Source: Methylorubrum suomiense
GTDB taxonomy: Bacteria; Pseudomonadota; Alphaproteobacteria; Rhizobiales; Beijerinckiaceae
Direction: 5' to 3'
DNA: 64,000 bases
Assembly (NCBI RefSeq): GCF_022179765.1
Contig: NZ_BPRE01000011.1
Span: forward strand, 62,001-126,000
Part shown: one piece after another, positions 44,380 through 55,936 of the stretch
How positions within the stretch are numbered: position 1 is the first letter of the stretch
Layout: each line of letters opens with the position of its first letter
The notes under the pieces: model-generated
Told to the model about the DNA's origin: nothing
The model's database searches: none
Seen by the model: the letters and a program-made list of their open reading frames with translations, nothing else
Translations under genes and position numbers: made by a program

Positions 44380-45056
44380 GCCCGCGCGATCCTGGCATGG
44401 TCTTGAGGCCGAGCGTCCGGGCCTCGCAGGTAGAGGGGGCGCGGCAGGGCCTGTGCCGGATCGGCGACGAGGCCGAGCGAGGCGACCCAGGCGATCTGCG
44501 GCGCGCCGGTGGCGGCGATCTCGACGGGCAGGCCCGCCGCCTCCGCGGCCGACGCGAGCGCCGCAGCCCCGGTACCGGTGATGATGGTCCGTCGGTGCCC
44601 GAGCAGGGTCACCGCCTCGGCGATGGAGAGATGGCGGGGCGGGATGACCACGCCCTCGGCCACGCTCATGGCCTGCAGGTAGAGGGCGCCGTGGCGGGCA
44701 TCGATGGCCGCGACGATCAACGCCTCACCGTCGAGCGCCAACTGCGGCGCGAGCAGGGCCGAGAGCGTCGTGACTCCGACCACGGGGATGCCCGCTGCGA
44801 GCCCGACGGCCCGCGCCGCGGACAGGCCGACCCGCAACCCCGTGTAGCTTCCGGGGCCGACGGTGACCGCAACGCGCGACAGACTGGAGAAGCCGCCGTC
44901 CACCCGCGCCATCACCCGCTCGATCAGCGGCAGCAGGGCCTCGGCATGGCCGCGGGCGAGCGGCATGGATTCCTCGGCCAGCAAATCGTCGCTCGCGTCG
45001 GTGGCGATGCAGGCCGCGCAGGCGTCGAGCGCCGTATCGATGGCAAGTATCCGCAA
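44376..45056 (-). CDS. tsaB: tRNA threonylcarbamoyladenosine biosynthesis protein TsaB
   Basis: 226-residue ASKHA-fold protein (YeaZ), partner of TsaD in making t6A37. N-terminal MRILAIDTALDACAACI, VTVGPGSYTGLRVGLSAARAVGLA and VVGVTTLSALL are diagnostic. Starts at ATG 45056; overlaps rimI by 4 bp. Confidence 0.93.
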   Translation of the reverse strand: MRILAIDTALDACAACIATDASDDLLAEESMPLARGHAEALLPLIERVMARVDGGFSSLSRVAVTVGPGSYTGLRVGLSAARAVGLAAGIPVVGVTTLSALLAPQLALDGEALIVAAIDARHGALYLQAMSVAEGVVIPPRHLSIAEAVTLLGHRRTIITGTGAAALASAAEAAGLPVEIAATGAPQIAWVASLGLVADPAQALPRPLYLRGPDARPQDHARIARA

Positions 45057-45254
45057 TCCGTCACACCCATCGACGGCGGCTGGTCGTCGGTCCGCCGGAT
45101 CGTCGTCCCAAGGTCTCGATTCCGCAGCGCCCGCCGTAGATCGGCAGGCGCCCGGTCCGTCACTCTAAGCCGAAACGATCGGCCGCGTCAGCGCATCTCC
45201 GCGTGGCCTCCCCAGGAAGCCGCGCGGGTGTTGCCGTGGAGCCAGGGGCCGTTA

Positions 45255-45824
45255 TCAGACCGCCTGAACCTCGCGGACCGAGGGCAGGAAGTGGCGGAAC
45301 AGGTTCTGCACACCCTGCCGCAGAGTGGCCGTGGAGGACGGGCAGCCCGAGCAGGCACCCTTCATCTCGAGATAGACGATACCGTCGCGGAAGCCCCGGA
45401 AGGTGATGTCGCCCCCGTCGCTCGCCACGGCCGGCCGTACCCGGGTCTCGAGCAGGTCCTTGATGGTCACCACCGTGTCGTGGTCGGCCTCGTCGTAGAA
45501 CTCGTCGGTGGTGTCGTCCTCTTCGAGAACCGCGCCCGCGGCGAGGACCGGGCGGCCGGACTGGAAGTGGTCCATGATCGCCCCGAGCACGGCGGGCTTC
45601 ACCTGCGGCCACTCATTCACGCCCTCGGCCTTCGTGACCGAGATGAAATCGTGCCCGAAATAGACGCCGGACACGCCGGGCACCGCGAACAGGGCGGAGG
45701 CCAGGGGCGAGCGCTCGGCGCTGTCCGCGTCGCGGGCTTCGAAGGTTCCCTCGGGCAAGACCACCCGGCCGGGCAGGAACTTCAGGGTTGCGGGGTTCGG
45801 TGTGGCTTCGGTCTGGATGAACAT
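45255..45824 (-). CDS. NifU-family Fe-S carrier (NfuA-like)
   Basis: 189-residue iron-sulfur scaffold/carrier. N-terminal Nfu_N domain (MFIQTEATPNPATLKFLPG, GVYFGHDFISVTK) and C-terminal NifU domain with CxxC Cys158/Cys161 in KGACSGCPSSTATL that binds a bridging [4Fe-4S]. Acidic linker EEDDTTDEFYDEADHD. Typical alphaproteobacterial Nfu. Confidence 0.92.
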   Translation of the reverse strand: MFIQTEATPNPATLKFLPGRVVLPEGTFEARDADSAERSPLASALFAVPGVSGVYFGHDFISVTKAEGVNEWPQVKPAVLGAIMDHFQSGRPVLAAGAVLEEDDTTDEFYDEADHDTVVTIKDLLETRVRPAVASDGGDITFRGFRDGIVYLEMKGACSGCPSSTATLRQGVQNLFRHFLPSVREVQAV

Positions 45825-46160
45825 GGCTCAGAAATCCTCGTCCGCTGGCGCCGGTTCAAGGCCGGCCGGGAACGGTGGCGAGTCGCGTCGGGCGATCCGC
45901 CTCCGCTTCCCATGTGGACCGGACGAGACGGATTCTCAACTGCGGGCGCGGGCGCAGCACCGTCACCGGAGCTGGCACGGATCGATGCGCGGCTTCTCGC
46001 GACGAAGCCGGATCGAGGCCGCGGCAGGGGTATCCCGACGATCGAGCGAGGCCATCGACAAAGCGGACGACATCGGATACAGCGCGGCCCAACTCACAAC
46101 AGGATGCCGAAATCCTGACGCCCGGCCCTCGCCGGACGGGCGCAACGGCAGGAGCTTACC
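45825..46160. other. Intergenic region before rplS
   Basis: 336 bp between divergent nfu and rplS. No gene is visible; rplS promoter and leader must lie here. rimM and trmD, usual partners of rplS, are absent from this side. Confidence 0.4.
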
Positions 46161-46562
46161 ATGAACATCATCGAGCAGATCGAGCGGGAAGAGATTGCCC
46201 GCCTCAACAAGACCATCCCGGATTTCGAGCCGGGCGACACCGTGATCGTCAACGTCCGCGTGAAGGAAGGCGAGCGCACCCGCGTCCAGGCTTACGAGGG
46301 CGTCTGCATCGCCCGCGCCGGCGGCGGCCTCAACGAGAACTTCACCGTCCGCAAGATCTCCTACGGCGAGGGCGTGGAGCGCGTGTTCCCCGTGCACTCC
46401 CCGATGATCGACTCGATCAAGGTGGCCCGCCGCGGTAAGGTCCGTCGCGCCAAGCTGTACTACCTGCGCGACCGTCGCGGTAAGTCGGCCCGTATCGTCG
46501 AGCGCAGCGACCGCGCCGAGAAGGCTGCCAAGTCTCAGAAGGCGGCTCCCGCCGCCGAATAA
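46161..46562 (+). CDS. rplS: 50S ribosomal protein L19
   Basis: 133-residue L19. Starts [17 protein letters not shown]; core [54 protein letters not shown], then [23 protein letters not shown], with a short Ala/Lys tail. GGAGCTTACC precedes the ATG. Confidence 0.97.
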   Translation: MNIIEQIEREEIARLNKTIPDFEPGDTVIVNVRVKEGERTRVQAYEGVCIARAGGGLNENFTVRKISYGEGVERVFPVHSPMIDSIKVARRGKVRRAKLYYLRDRRGKSARIVERSDRAEKAAKSQKAAPAAE

Positions 46563-46595
46563 TCGTTTCGGCGTATCGCGCCGATCCGATCGAGG

Positions 46596-46626
46596 CCCGC
46601 TCCGAGATGCTCGGGGCGGGTTTTTT
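46596..46626 (+). terminator. rplS intrinsic terminator
   Basis: CCCGCTCCGAG (46596-46606), loop ATG, CTCGGGGCGGG (46610-46620), then TTTTTT; 11-pair stem with one G-T pair, 33 bp after the rplS stop. Confidence 0.9.
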
Positions 46627-47037
46627 GTTTTTGCCCGTCGCCGATCATCGGCATCGCGGATCAGGTTGCGCTCTCATCCACGCGGACCGATCTTCGGATT
46701 GCGGGAAGATGGACGAGGCGGCCTTCCCTTTCCAACTGAGTAGCCGCCCTCACCAACTTATACAGCGTGAGGTCTTCGGGGCTGCTCAGGATTTCGCCTC
46801 AGACCCAGAACGTCGTCTCAAAGCCGGTCCGGTTTCACCTCCCGCCAGAATGGGGGCGGACGCGGCCTGGCAGGTAGCCAGGCCGCGCAACGTCATGCAC
46901 CCTGGGCCATGGCTAGAGGCGGCCGGGACTCGATCGTGGGCTCGCTTTGCCGTCAGGGCGACAGGATCCCTGGTAGAATGCCGGGACGACCGGTTCGAAC
47001 GCTGCCTGGACCCTCAGCCGAAGCCGAGCCCGCAGCA
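46627..47037. other. Gap between rplS terminator and MltB-type gene
   Basis: About 410 bp without a gene. It contains one striking perfect hairpin at 46861-46887 (listed separately). The rest shows no recognisable gene, RNA or mobile-element end. Confidence 0.4.
46861..46887. repeat. Perfect 11-bp inverted repeat
   Basis: CGCGGCCTGGC (46861-46871), loop AGGTA, GCCAGGCCGCG (46877-46887). No U-tract on either side; role unknown. Confidence 0.7.
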
Positions 47038-48234
47038 TCACCCCCGCCGTAGCGCCGCCAGGACCTTGCCACCCGGTCGACCGGTGGCCGGCATACCGAG
47101 CTGGCGCTCCACGTCCTTGATCGCGTCGCGGGTCTTGGCGCCGACCTTGCCGTCCGGTTCGCCGACATCGTAGCCGCGGGCGATCAGGCGCGATTGCAGA
47201 TCACGGCGCTCGGCCCGCGACAGCGGCGGGTCGTCGGTCGGCCACTCGGCCTGAACGCCGGGGCGTCCGCGCAGGCGGTCCGACAGGACGGCGATGGCGA
47301 GCCCGTAGGATTCCGCGGCGTTGTAGGAGTAGATCGCGTCGAAGTTCTTGGTCACCAGGAAGGCGGGACCGTCGATGCCGGCGGGGGCGATGATGCCCGC
47401 GGGCCCCTCCCCCGTCAGCGGGCGCCCATCGACCCGGGTGACGCCGAGGGACGTCCAGTGGCCGACCGCATGCTTGTTCTTGCGGCCGGCGGCCGCGACG
47501 TTGAAGCCGCGCGGCAGCCTCACCTCGTAGCCCCAGGGCTGCCCGTTCGACCATTTGGCGACCCGCAGGAAATTGGCGGTCGAGGCCACCGCATCCGCCA
47601 CGGAATCGACCACGTCGCGCCGGCCGTCGCCGTCGCCGTCGACCGCCAGTCTCTGGTAGGTCGTCGGCATGAATTGGGTTTGGCCGAAGGCGCCGGCCCA
47701 GGAGCCGGTCAGCCGCGAGGCCTCGATGTCGCCCCGCTCGATGATCTTCAGGGTCGCGATCAATTCGCCGCGGAAGAAGTCGCGGCGGCGATTGCCCGAG
47801 CAGGCCAGCGTGGCCAGCGATTGCACCAGCGGCATCTTGCCGAGATTCTTGCCGAAATTGGACTCGACGCCCCAGACGGCCGCGATGGTGTGGCGATCGA
47901 CGCCGTAGCGGGCCTCCGCGTTCGCGAGGGCCTGGGCATGCTGGCGCATCGCCGCGCGACCGTCCTCGACCCGCTCCTCGTCGACCAGGGCCGACATGTA
48001 GTCCCAGATCGGCGTCTTGAACTCCGGCTGGGCCTGGGACAGCTCGATCACCTTGTCGTCGTAGACGATGCCGCTCGTGGCGGCCCGGAACGTCTGGGCG
48101 GAGACCCCGGCGCCCGCCGCCTGCGCCTGGATGCCGGCGAGGCAGGACTGGAAGTCGGCGCGTGCCGGGATGGCGGACAGCCCCGCGGCGAGGGCGATGG
48201 CGATCAGGCTGGCGCGAACGGTCGGCGTCGGCAT
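47038..48234 (-). CDS. Lytic murein transglycosylase (MltB/SLT_2 type)
   Basis: 398-residue periplasmic peptidoglycan lytic transglycosylase. Signal peptide about 1-26 (ARA); SLT_2 domain with catalytic Glu124 in VWGVESNFGKNLG and the motif GSWAGAFGQTQFMPTTYQ; C-terminal PG_binding_1 domain (LQSRLIARGYDVGEPDGKVGAKTRDAI). ATG at 48234 begins the signal peptide. Soluble form (no lipobox). Confidence 0.92.
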   Translation of the reverse strand: MPTPTVRASLIAIALAAGLSAIPARADFQSCLAGIQAQAAGAGVSAQTFRAATSGIVYDDKVIELSQAQPEFKTPIWDYMSALVDEERVEDGRAAMRQHAQALANAEARYGVDRHTIAAVWGVESNFGKNLGKMPLVQSLATLACSGNRRRDFFRGELIATLKIIERGDIEASRLTGSWAGAFGQTQFMPTTYQRLAVDGDGDGRRDVVDSVADAVASTANFLRVAKWSNGQPWGYEVRLPRGFNVAAAGRKNKHAVGHWTSLGVTRVDGRPLTGEGPAGIIAPAGIDGPAFLVTKNFDAIYSYNAAESYGLAIAVLSDRLRGRPGVQAEWPTDDPPLSRAERRDLQSRLIARGYDVGEPDGKVGAKTRDAIKDVERQLGMPATGRPGGKVLAALRRG

Positions 48235-48526
48235 AGTCCGGTGTCTCCGGCTTATCGGATGCGTCTTCGAGCCTGATTCAGGCGACACGAGGGTTAACGA
48301 AGGGTGACGCGGTCTCGTCCCTGGCAATCGGACCATCCTCTCGAATTGACGCAGGGCCGCTTCTCGTCTAGCAGGCGCGGACGAACGGGGCTCCTCAGCG
48401 GGGCCCCGCATCGTTTTCATGCGCACCCGCGAGCGGCAACGTCCGCTCTGTCGTCCTCGGACAGCTCCGGCCGAAGAGGAAAAGGAGGGCGCGTTCCTCA
48501 CGTATCTTGTTCCAGAGGAACAGCGA

Positions 48527-49144
48527 ATGTCCAAACGCGTCCAGGCGAAGCACAAGCTCGATCGCCGCATGGGCCAGAACATCTGGGGCCGTCCGAAGAG
48601 CCCCGTGAACCGCCGTGAATACGGCCCCGGCCAGCACGGCCAGCGCCGTAAGGGCAAGATGAGCGACTTCGGCACGCAGCTGCGCGCCAAGCAGAAGCTC
48701 AAGGGCTATTACGGCAACATCACCGAGAAGCAGTTCCGTCGCTACTACGCTGAGGCGATCCGCCTGCGCGGCGATTCCGGCGAGAACCTGATCGGTCTGT
48801 TGGAGCGCCGCCTCGACGCGGTGGTGTACCGCTCGAAGTTCGTCGCGACCCCGTTCGCCGCGCGTCAGTTCGTCAACCACGGCCACGTCAAGGTCAACGG
48901 TCGCCGGGTCAACATCCCGAGCTACCAGGTGAAGGTCGGCGACCTGATCGAGGTGAAGGAAGCCTCCCGTCAGCTCGAGATCGTCGTGGTGGCCTCGCAG
49001 CTCGCCGAGCGCGACGTGCCCGACTACATCGAGGTCGATCACCAGAAGATGACCGCCCGCGTGACCCGCATCCCCGGCCTGTCCGAGGTGCCGTACCCGG
49101 TGCAGATGGAACCGAACCTCGTCGTCGAGTTCTACTCGCGCTAA
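48527..49144 (+). CDS. rpsD: 30S ribosomal protein S4
   Basis: 205-residue S4 primary 16S-binding protein. [27 protein letters not shown]4 domain [26 protein letters not shown]-terminal [16 protein letters not shown] precedes the ATG. Monocistronic, as usual in alphaproteobacteria. The N-terminal zinc-type cysteines are absent, so this is the zinc-free form. Confidence 0.97.
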   Translation: MSKRVQAKHKLDRRMGQNIWGRPKSPVNRREYGPGQHGQRRKGKMSDFGTQLRAKQKLKGYYGNITEKQFRRYYAEAIRLRGDSGENLIGLLERRLDAVVYRSKFVATPFAARQFVNHGHVKVNGRRVNIPSYQVKVGDLIEVKEASRQLEIVVVASQLAERDVPDYIEVDHQKMTARVTRIPGLSEVPYPVQMEPNLVVEFYSR

Positions 49145-49170
49145 ACGCTTCGGACCTCGTCCGAATGCGG

Positions 49171-49198
49171 AAAGGGCCGCCCCTCGGGGCGGCCCTTT
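49171..49198 (+). terminator. rpsD terminator, symmetric
   Basis: AAAGGGCCGCCCC (49171-49183), loop TC, GGGGCGGCCCTTT (49186-49198): 13 perfect pairs with A/T ends on both sides, 26 bp after the rpsD stop; it could serve both this gene and the convergent LOG gene. Confidence 0.88.
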
Positions 49199-49320
49199 CT
49201 CGTTTTGGGCGATGCGGTGGGTCGTCGAAATTCTCCGAGAACACTCGGCCATCGCCTGGGACTGGACGACGTCGCGCAGCAGAAATCCGAACGGAGGTGT
49301 GCCGTGGCAGGGCGTCGTTC

Positions 49321-49923
49321 TCAGAAGCGCTTGGCGATCAGGGCTTCGGATTGCGGTGCCGGCTCCGCCTGAGCGAGCGCCTTGCGCAGCATCTCCACCG
49401 CTGCGGTGGGATCGTCGCCGACGAGGTAATTGAGATCGAGGCCCTCGCGGATGAAGCCGTGGCCACGCATGTGGTCGAGCAGGGTGATGAGCGGATCCCA
49501 GAAGCCGTTCACCGAGAGGAGCAAAATCGGTTTGGCGTGCTGCCCGAGCTGCGCCCAGGTCATCTGCTCCACCAGTTCCTCAAGGGTGCCGATGCCACCG
49601 GGCAAGGCCACGAAGGCGTCGGCGCGGTCGAACATCAATTTCTTGCGCGTGTGCATGTCGGAGACCACGATGGTCTCCTGAATGGCGTCCAGCATGCGCT
49701 CGCGCGATTTCAGGAAGTCCGGAATGATGCCGGTGACGTGGCCGCCCGCCTCAAGGGCCGCCTGAGCGACCGTGCCCATCAGGCCGACATTGCCGCCGCC
49801 GTAGACGAGATTGATGCCCGCTTGCCCCAAAGCCGTGCCGAGGGTGCGCGCGGCCTCCGCGAAGGCTGGATCGCCACCGAAGCCGGAGCCGCAATAGACG
49901 CAGACGGATGTGAGACGATCCAT
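49321..49923 (-). CDS. LOG family protein (TIGR00730)
   Basis: 200-residue Rossmann-like protein of the LOG/YvdD family, probably a nucleotide 5'-monophosphate ribohydrolase (cytokinin-activating type). Motifs VYCGSGFGGDPAF, VYGGGNVGLMGTVA and PGGIGTLEELVEQMTWAQ, with the catalytic PGGxGTxxE intact. ATG at 49923 begins MDRLTSVCVYCGSG. Physiological substrate unconfirmed. Confidence 0.92.
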   Translation of the reverse strand: MDRLTSVCVYCGSGFGGDPAFAEAARTLGTALGQAGINLVYGGGNVGLMGTVAQAALEAGGHVTGIIPDFLKSRERMLDAIQETIVVSDMHTRKKLMFDRADAFVALPGGIGTLEELVEQMTWAQLGQHAKPILLLSVNGFWDPLITLLDHMRGHGFIREGLDLNYLVGDDPTAAVEMLRKALAQAEPAPQSEALIAKRF

Positions 49924-50147
49924 CAGGCGCCCCCGCGTTGGGAAACCGCCAAGCACTCGCCCGCGCCATACGCACGGAAAAGTGCTGAGTATCCTCGCGA
50001 ATCCGATCGGGCGGCGGGTTCGAGCTTTGGTGTTCTTCTCATGTTCGTTAATATGTCACGGGATTTAGACGGGTTGTCGACGGTCGGCGCGCGAACTGAA
50101 GCCCGCGCGTCACCGCGACTGCGGAATTGAGTAGGAGTTCGAGGACC

Positions 50148-52028
50148 ATGACGGCTGAGGTGCGGCGAGGCATCGTGCTCGCGGTCGCGGGCCTGCTCGG
50201 CGGCTTCGCCATGGTCGTCGCGCTGTTTGGAACGGGGGAACTCCTCAAGCGCAATGTCGCGGGCGGTTCCTCCGCCGAGGCGCCGGCCGCGGCGCCCCCC
50301 GTAGGATCGGACAACGCTGCTCCTCTTGCCGCTCTCACGCCGCCGCCGCAAGGAAAAATCCCTGCTCGCGAGGCGGGGCCGGTCCCCGGCATTGCGACCG
50401 AGCCTGCGCCCGCTGCGCCCGAGGGCGCGCCGACCTTCGACATCGTGCGCGTCGAGCCGGATGGGGCGAGCGTCGTGGCGGGGCGCACAGTTCCGAATGC
50501 GAAGGTGGAGCTGCTGCGCGACGGGCGTCCCTATGCCAGCGCGATCGCCGATGCCTCCGGCCAGTTCGCCCTGACCCCGCCCGACCTTCCGGTAGGATCG
50601 AGCGAGATCGCCCTGCGGGCCACATCGCCGGATGGACGTTCGCTGACGGGTCGCGAGAGCGTCACCGTGGTCGTGGCCGAGAAGCGCAATGCCAAGCCGC
50701 TGATCGCGCTCAGTGCCCCCGACGCGCCGACGCGGGTGCTGTCGCAGCCGGGCATGCCCGAGAGCGGTCAGGGCGGTACGGCCACGGCCTTCGCAGAAAC
50801 GCCCGGCAAGGCCCCGGCCGAGGGGAGCGGAGCGAGCCACGGTGGAGGAAAAGCCGGCAGCGAGGGGAGAGGCTCCGCCGCGCCGACGCGCGAGGCGGCC
50901 CGGACACCTGTTCCGGCCAAGGGCAAGCCCGGTTCCGCCGTCCCGGCGACGGCCCCCGGGGCCGAGGCAGCGCCGCGGATCGTCAGTGTCGACGCTCAGG
51001 AAGGCGGCAGACTCGACGTGACCGCTCAGGCCGTTCCCGGCGCCACTCTTCGGCTCTACCTCAACGACACCCTGGTGGCTTCCGGGCATCCCGGGACGGA
51101 CGGGCGCATCGCCTTCACGATCGGCCGCGGGGTGCGGCCGGGCGCTTACCAGATCCGCATCGACTCGGTCGATCCGGCGGGCGGCAAGGTGCAGCGGCGC
51201 GCCGAGGTCTCCTTCACCTATCCCGAGAGTGCGGCGACCCGAATCGCCACCGCGGAGAAGACGGTGGGCGGCGTCCCCGCCCTGCCCGCACCGAAAACCG
51301 CCGCAACTCCGCCTGCCACGCCTCCGGCCGCGGCGACCCAACCGATGACGGGACAATCGGCGGCGAAGCCGGGCGCGAGACCGAATGCGCCTGGGAGCGA
51401 GCACGCGATCCCGGCAGGCCGCACGAGTGGTCATGAGCCGGTCGAGGGACAGGCGGGCCCATCGCGGACGTCGTCCGGCCAAGCCTCGCGACAGGATCCC
51501 CGCACGCCTGAATCGGCGCCCGAAGCCCGGGCCGCGCCGAGCCTCGCCGGCAATCCGGCTTCGCCCATGGCGCCGCCTACCTCGGCCGGGCCCAACCCTG
51601 GTGTGCCCGCATCCGTTGTGCCCTCACCCGGCACGCCCGTGCCGAGGATGCCTACGCCCGGTACGCCTTCGGTGGCGGCCGCCGGCGGTCCGGGCAGCCC
51701 GAGCGTCACCGGAGACGGTGCCACCGCCGCCGCTCTGTCGCCGAAGCTGCCCGAGAGCGCGGCACCCGGGGAGGCCCGGCGAACGGCCGATGAGCCCGGC
51801 GCCGGCACCGTGTTCGTGCCCGAGATCAGCACCGCACGGATCACCCGCGGCGACAGCCTGTGGCAGATCAGCCGGCGCACCTACGGCAAGGGCAATCGCT
51901 ACACGGTCATCTACGACGCCAACCAGGAGCAGATCCGCGATCCGGACCTGATCTATCCCGGACAGATCTTCGTTCTGCCGAAGGATGCGCCCGCCGCGGC
52001 GGACAACCCCGCACCCAAACGCACCTGA
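50148..52028 (+). CDS. LysM peptidoglycan-binding protein with Ig-like domains
   Basis: 626-residue protein with one N-terminal membrane helix (about 9-32), a Pro/Ala-rich linker, two Ig-like segments (VEPDGASVVAGRTVPNAKVELL with LPVGSSEIALRATSPDG; VPGATLRLYLNDTLV with VRPGAYQIRIDSVDPAGG), a long disordered Pro/Gly/Ala/Ser region and a C-terminal LysM (ITRGDSLWQISRRTYGKGN to YPGQIFVLP). It should bridge the inner membrane and cell wall. ATG at 50148 follows GAGG. Confidence 0.88.
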   Translation: MTAEVRRGIVLAVAGLLGGFAMVVALFGTGELLKRNVAGGSSAEAPAAAPPVGSDNAAPLAALTPPPQGKIPAREAGPVPGIATEPAPAAPEGAPTFDIVRVEPDGASVVAGRTVPNAKVELLRDGRPYASAIADASGQFALTPPDLPVGSSEIALRATSPDGRSLTGRESVTVVVAEKRNAKPLIALSAPDAPTRVLSQPGMPESGQGGTATAFAETPGKAPAEGSGASHGGGKAGSEGRGSAAPTREAARTPVPAKGKPGSAVPATAPGAEAAPRIVSVDAQEGGRLDVTAQAVPGATLRLYLNDTLVASGHPGTDGRIAFTIGRGVRPGAYQIRIDSVDPAGGKVQRRAEVSFTYPESAATRIATAEKTVGGVPALPAPKTAATPPATPPAAATQPMTGQSAAKPGARPNAPGSEHAIPAGRTSGHEPVEGQAGPSRTSSGQASRQDPRTPESAPEARAAPSLAGNPASPMAPPTSAGPNPGVPASVVPSPGTPVPRMPTPGTPSVAAAGGPGSPSVTGDGATAAALSPKLPESAAPGEARRTADEPGAGTVFVPEISTARITRGDSLWQISRRTYGKGNRYTVIYDANQEQIRDPDLIYPGQIFVLPKDAPAAADNPAPKRT

Positions 52029-52183
52029 GGGAGCGCATCTGGCCCGGCAGGGCTGCGCAGGGCATCGCCGTTCCCACGGGATGCACGGCGGCGGCGTAAG
52101 CCCTATATGCGGACGACGGACGACGCGGGCTGCCTTTCCAGGCTCGGGCCGTCATCATTCCCGCATCCATTCCCGATCCGATC

Positions 52184-54100
<1,917 letters not shown>

Positions 54101-54203
54101 GACACCCCTGACGAAAAGCCCCGCATCACCCGCGGTTGACGTTCGCCCGGCCCCCTGCCATCGGGCAGGGTGAATTGGCCTCGCCGGAGCCCCATCGGAG
54201 CCC

Positions 54204-54914
54204 ATGACCGACCTCATTGAGACCATCCGCCGGACGCTCGTGCCGATCCACAAGGAGGGGTATCCCTTCATCCTGATCGGCATCGTGCTCACCGTCGGCG
54301 CCGGCCTCTTCTCGCAGTTCTTCGCCTGGGTGTTCCTGATCCTCACCCTGTGGGTCTGCTACTTCTTCCGCGATCCCGAACGCGTCGTGCCGGTCGGCGA
54401 AGGCCTCGTCATCTCGCCGGCCGATGGGCGGGTGAACCTGATCTCGACGGTGCTGCCGCCGCCGGAGCTCGACCTCTCGCACGAGCCGATGCTGCGGATC
54501 TCCGTGTTCATGAACGTGTTCGACTGCCACGTGAACCGGGTGCCGGTCAGCGGCAAGATCGGCCAGATCCACTACACGCCGGGCCTGTTCCTCAACGCCG
54601 AACTCGACAAGGCGAGCGAGGACAACGAGCGCAACGGCATCGTCATGGAAACGACGCATCGCGGCCAGCCTTTGCGCATCGGCGTGGTGCAGATCGCCGG
54701 TCTCGTGGCCCGGCGCATCGTCGGCTTCGTCTCGGCGGGCGAGTCCAAGCAGGTCGGCGAGCGCTTCGGCCTGATCCGCTTCGGATCGCGGGTCGATGTC
54801 TATCTCCCGGTCGGCACCAGGGTTCTGGTCGGGCTCGGCCAGAAGGCGGTGGCGGGCGAGACGGTGCTGGCCGATCTCGGCGGCGGCCCGGAGCGCAGCT
54901 TCCGTCGGATCTGA
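54204..54914 (+). CDS. psd: Phosphatidylserine decarboxylase
   Basis: 236-residue short-form PS decarboxylase making phosphatidylethanolamine in the inner membrane. N-terminal helices (24-53), [35 protein letters not shown] and the self-cleavage Gly194-Ser195 (IRFGSRVD), where Ser195 becomes the pyruvoyl group. Followed after 31 bp by pssA, together forming the PE branch. Confidence 0.95.
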   Translation: MTDLIETIRRTLVPIHKEGYPFILIGIVLTVGAGLFSQFFAWVFLILTLWVCYFFRDPERVVPVGEGLVISPADGRVNLISTVLPPPELDLSHEPMLRISVFMNVFDCHVNRVPVSGKIGQIHYTPGLFLNAELDKASEDNERNGIVMETTHRGQPLRIGVVQIAGLVARRIVGFVSAGESKQVGERFGLIRFGSRVDVYLPVGTRVLVGLGQKAVAGETVLADLGGGPERSFRRI

Positions 54915-54945
54915 GCGCGGTCGAGCCAGCAGAGTCAGAGGCGAT

Positions 54946-55764
54946 ATGGACGATCTCTTCCCGCCCTTCGCGCCCGATCCGAACGACCGCCCGAGGCGTT
55001 TTCGCCCGGTGCCGTTCCGGATGATCGCGCCGAACATGATCACCCTGCTGGCACTCTGCCTAGGGCTGACCGCCATCCGTCTCGCCTTCGAGGGGCGGTT
55101 CGAGCCTGCGGTGCTCGCCGTCGTCGTCGCCGCAGGGCTGGACGGGATCGATGGACGCGTGGCGCGCCTGCTCAAGGGCACGTCCCGCTTCGGGGCGGAG
55201 CTCGATTCGCTCGCCGATTTCGTGAATTTCGGCTGCGCCCCGGCACTGATCCTCTACAGCTTCGCCCTGCACAACCTGAAGTCGGTCGGCTGGATCGTGT
55301 CGCTGGTCTTCGCCATCGCGATGTGCCTGCGGCTCGCCCGCTTCAACGCGATGCTCGACGATCCCAATCGACCCGAGTGGAAGAAGGACTATTTCGTCGG
55401 CATGCCTGCGCCGGCGGGGGCGCTGACCGGCATGCTGCCGCTCTACCTGCATTTCCTCGACGTACCGTTCCCGCAATGGAGCACGGGCCTGATCCTGGCC
55501 TACGAGCTCGTCATCGCGCTGCTCGTCGTCTCCACCGTGCCGACCTTCTCGGGCAAGACCTGGGGCAAGCGCGTCCCGCGCGACCTCGTTCTGCCGATCT
55601 TCCTCGTGGTCGTGGTGGCGTTCGGCCTCGTCATCTCGTTCCCGTTCGAGGCGCTCGCCGCGGTGAGCCTCGGCTATCTCTGCGTCATCCCCTTCGGCGC
55701 CGTGCAGTACCGCAAGCGCCTGCGGCGCGAGGGCGAGGAGACGTTGCCGGCCGAGACGACGTAA
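54946..55764 (+). CDS. pssA: CDP-diacylglycerol--serine O-phosphatidyltransferase
   Basis: 272-residue CDP-alcohol phosphatidyltransferase making phosphatidylserine, substrate for psd. The CDP-OH motif DGxxAR..G...D...D is seen as DGIDGRVARLLKG followed by GAELDSLAD. Six to seven membrane helices. The ATG at 54946 opens MDDLFPPFAPDPNDRPRRF; longer extension rejected. In operon with psd. Confidence 0.95.
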   Translation: MDDLFPPFAPDPNDRPRRFRPVPFRMIAPNMITLLALCLGLTAIRLAFEGRFEPAVLAVVVAAGLDGIDGRVARLLKGTSRFGAELDSLADFVNFGCAPALILYSFALHNLKSVGWIVSLVFAIAMCLRLARFNAMLDDPNRPEWKKDYFVGMPAPAGALTGMLPLYLHFLDVPFPQWSTGLILAYELVIALLVVSTVPTFSGKTWGKRVPRDLVLPIFLVVVVAFGLVISFPFEALAAVSLGYLCVIPFGAVQYRKRLRREGEETLPAETT

Positions 55765-55793
55765 CGAGCCACCCTCTGCCTCCCAACCAAACT

Positions 55794-55904
55794 CCTCATC
55801 CTGAGGTGGCGGCGCGAAGCGTCGCCCTCGGAGAAGGGCTCCAGAGGCCTCCGCGGGACCTGGGTCCCTCCTTCGAGGCTGCTGCGCAGCACCTCAGGAT
55901 GAGG
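55794..55904. repeat. Long palindromic intergenic repeat (pssA-cysS)
   Basis: Perfect 15-bp inverted termini CCTCATCCTGAGGTG (55794-55808) and CACCTCAGGATGAGG (55890-55904) enclose 81 bp with further palindromes (GCTGCGCAGC at 55881-55890; GGGACC/GGTCCC at 55856-55869). It has the look of the dispersed palindromic elements frequent in Rhizobiales genomes and lies between convergent genes, where it could also stop transcription both ways. Confidence 0.85.
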
Positions 55905-55936
55905 ACGATGGATTGGATCGGAGCGTCGCCCTACCC

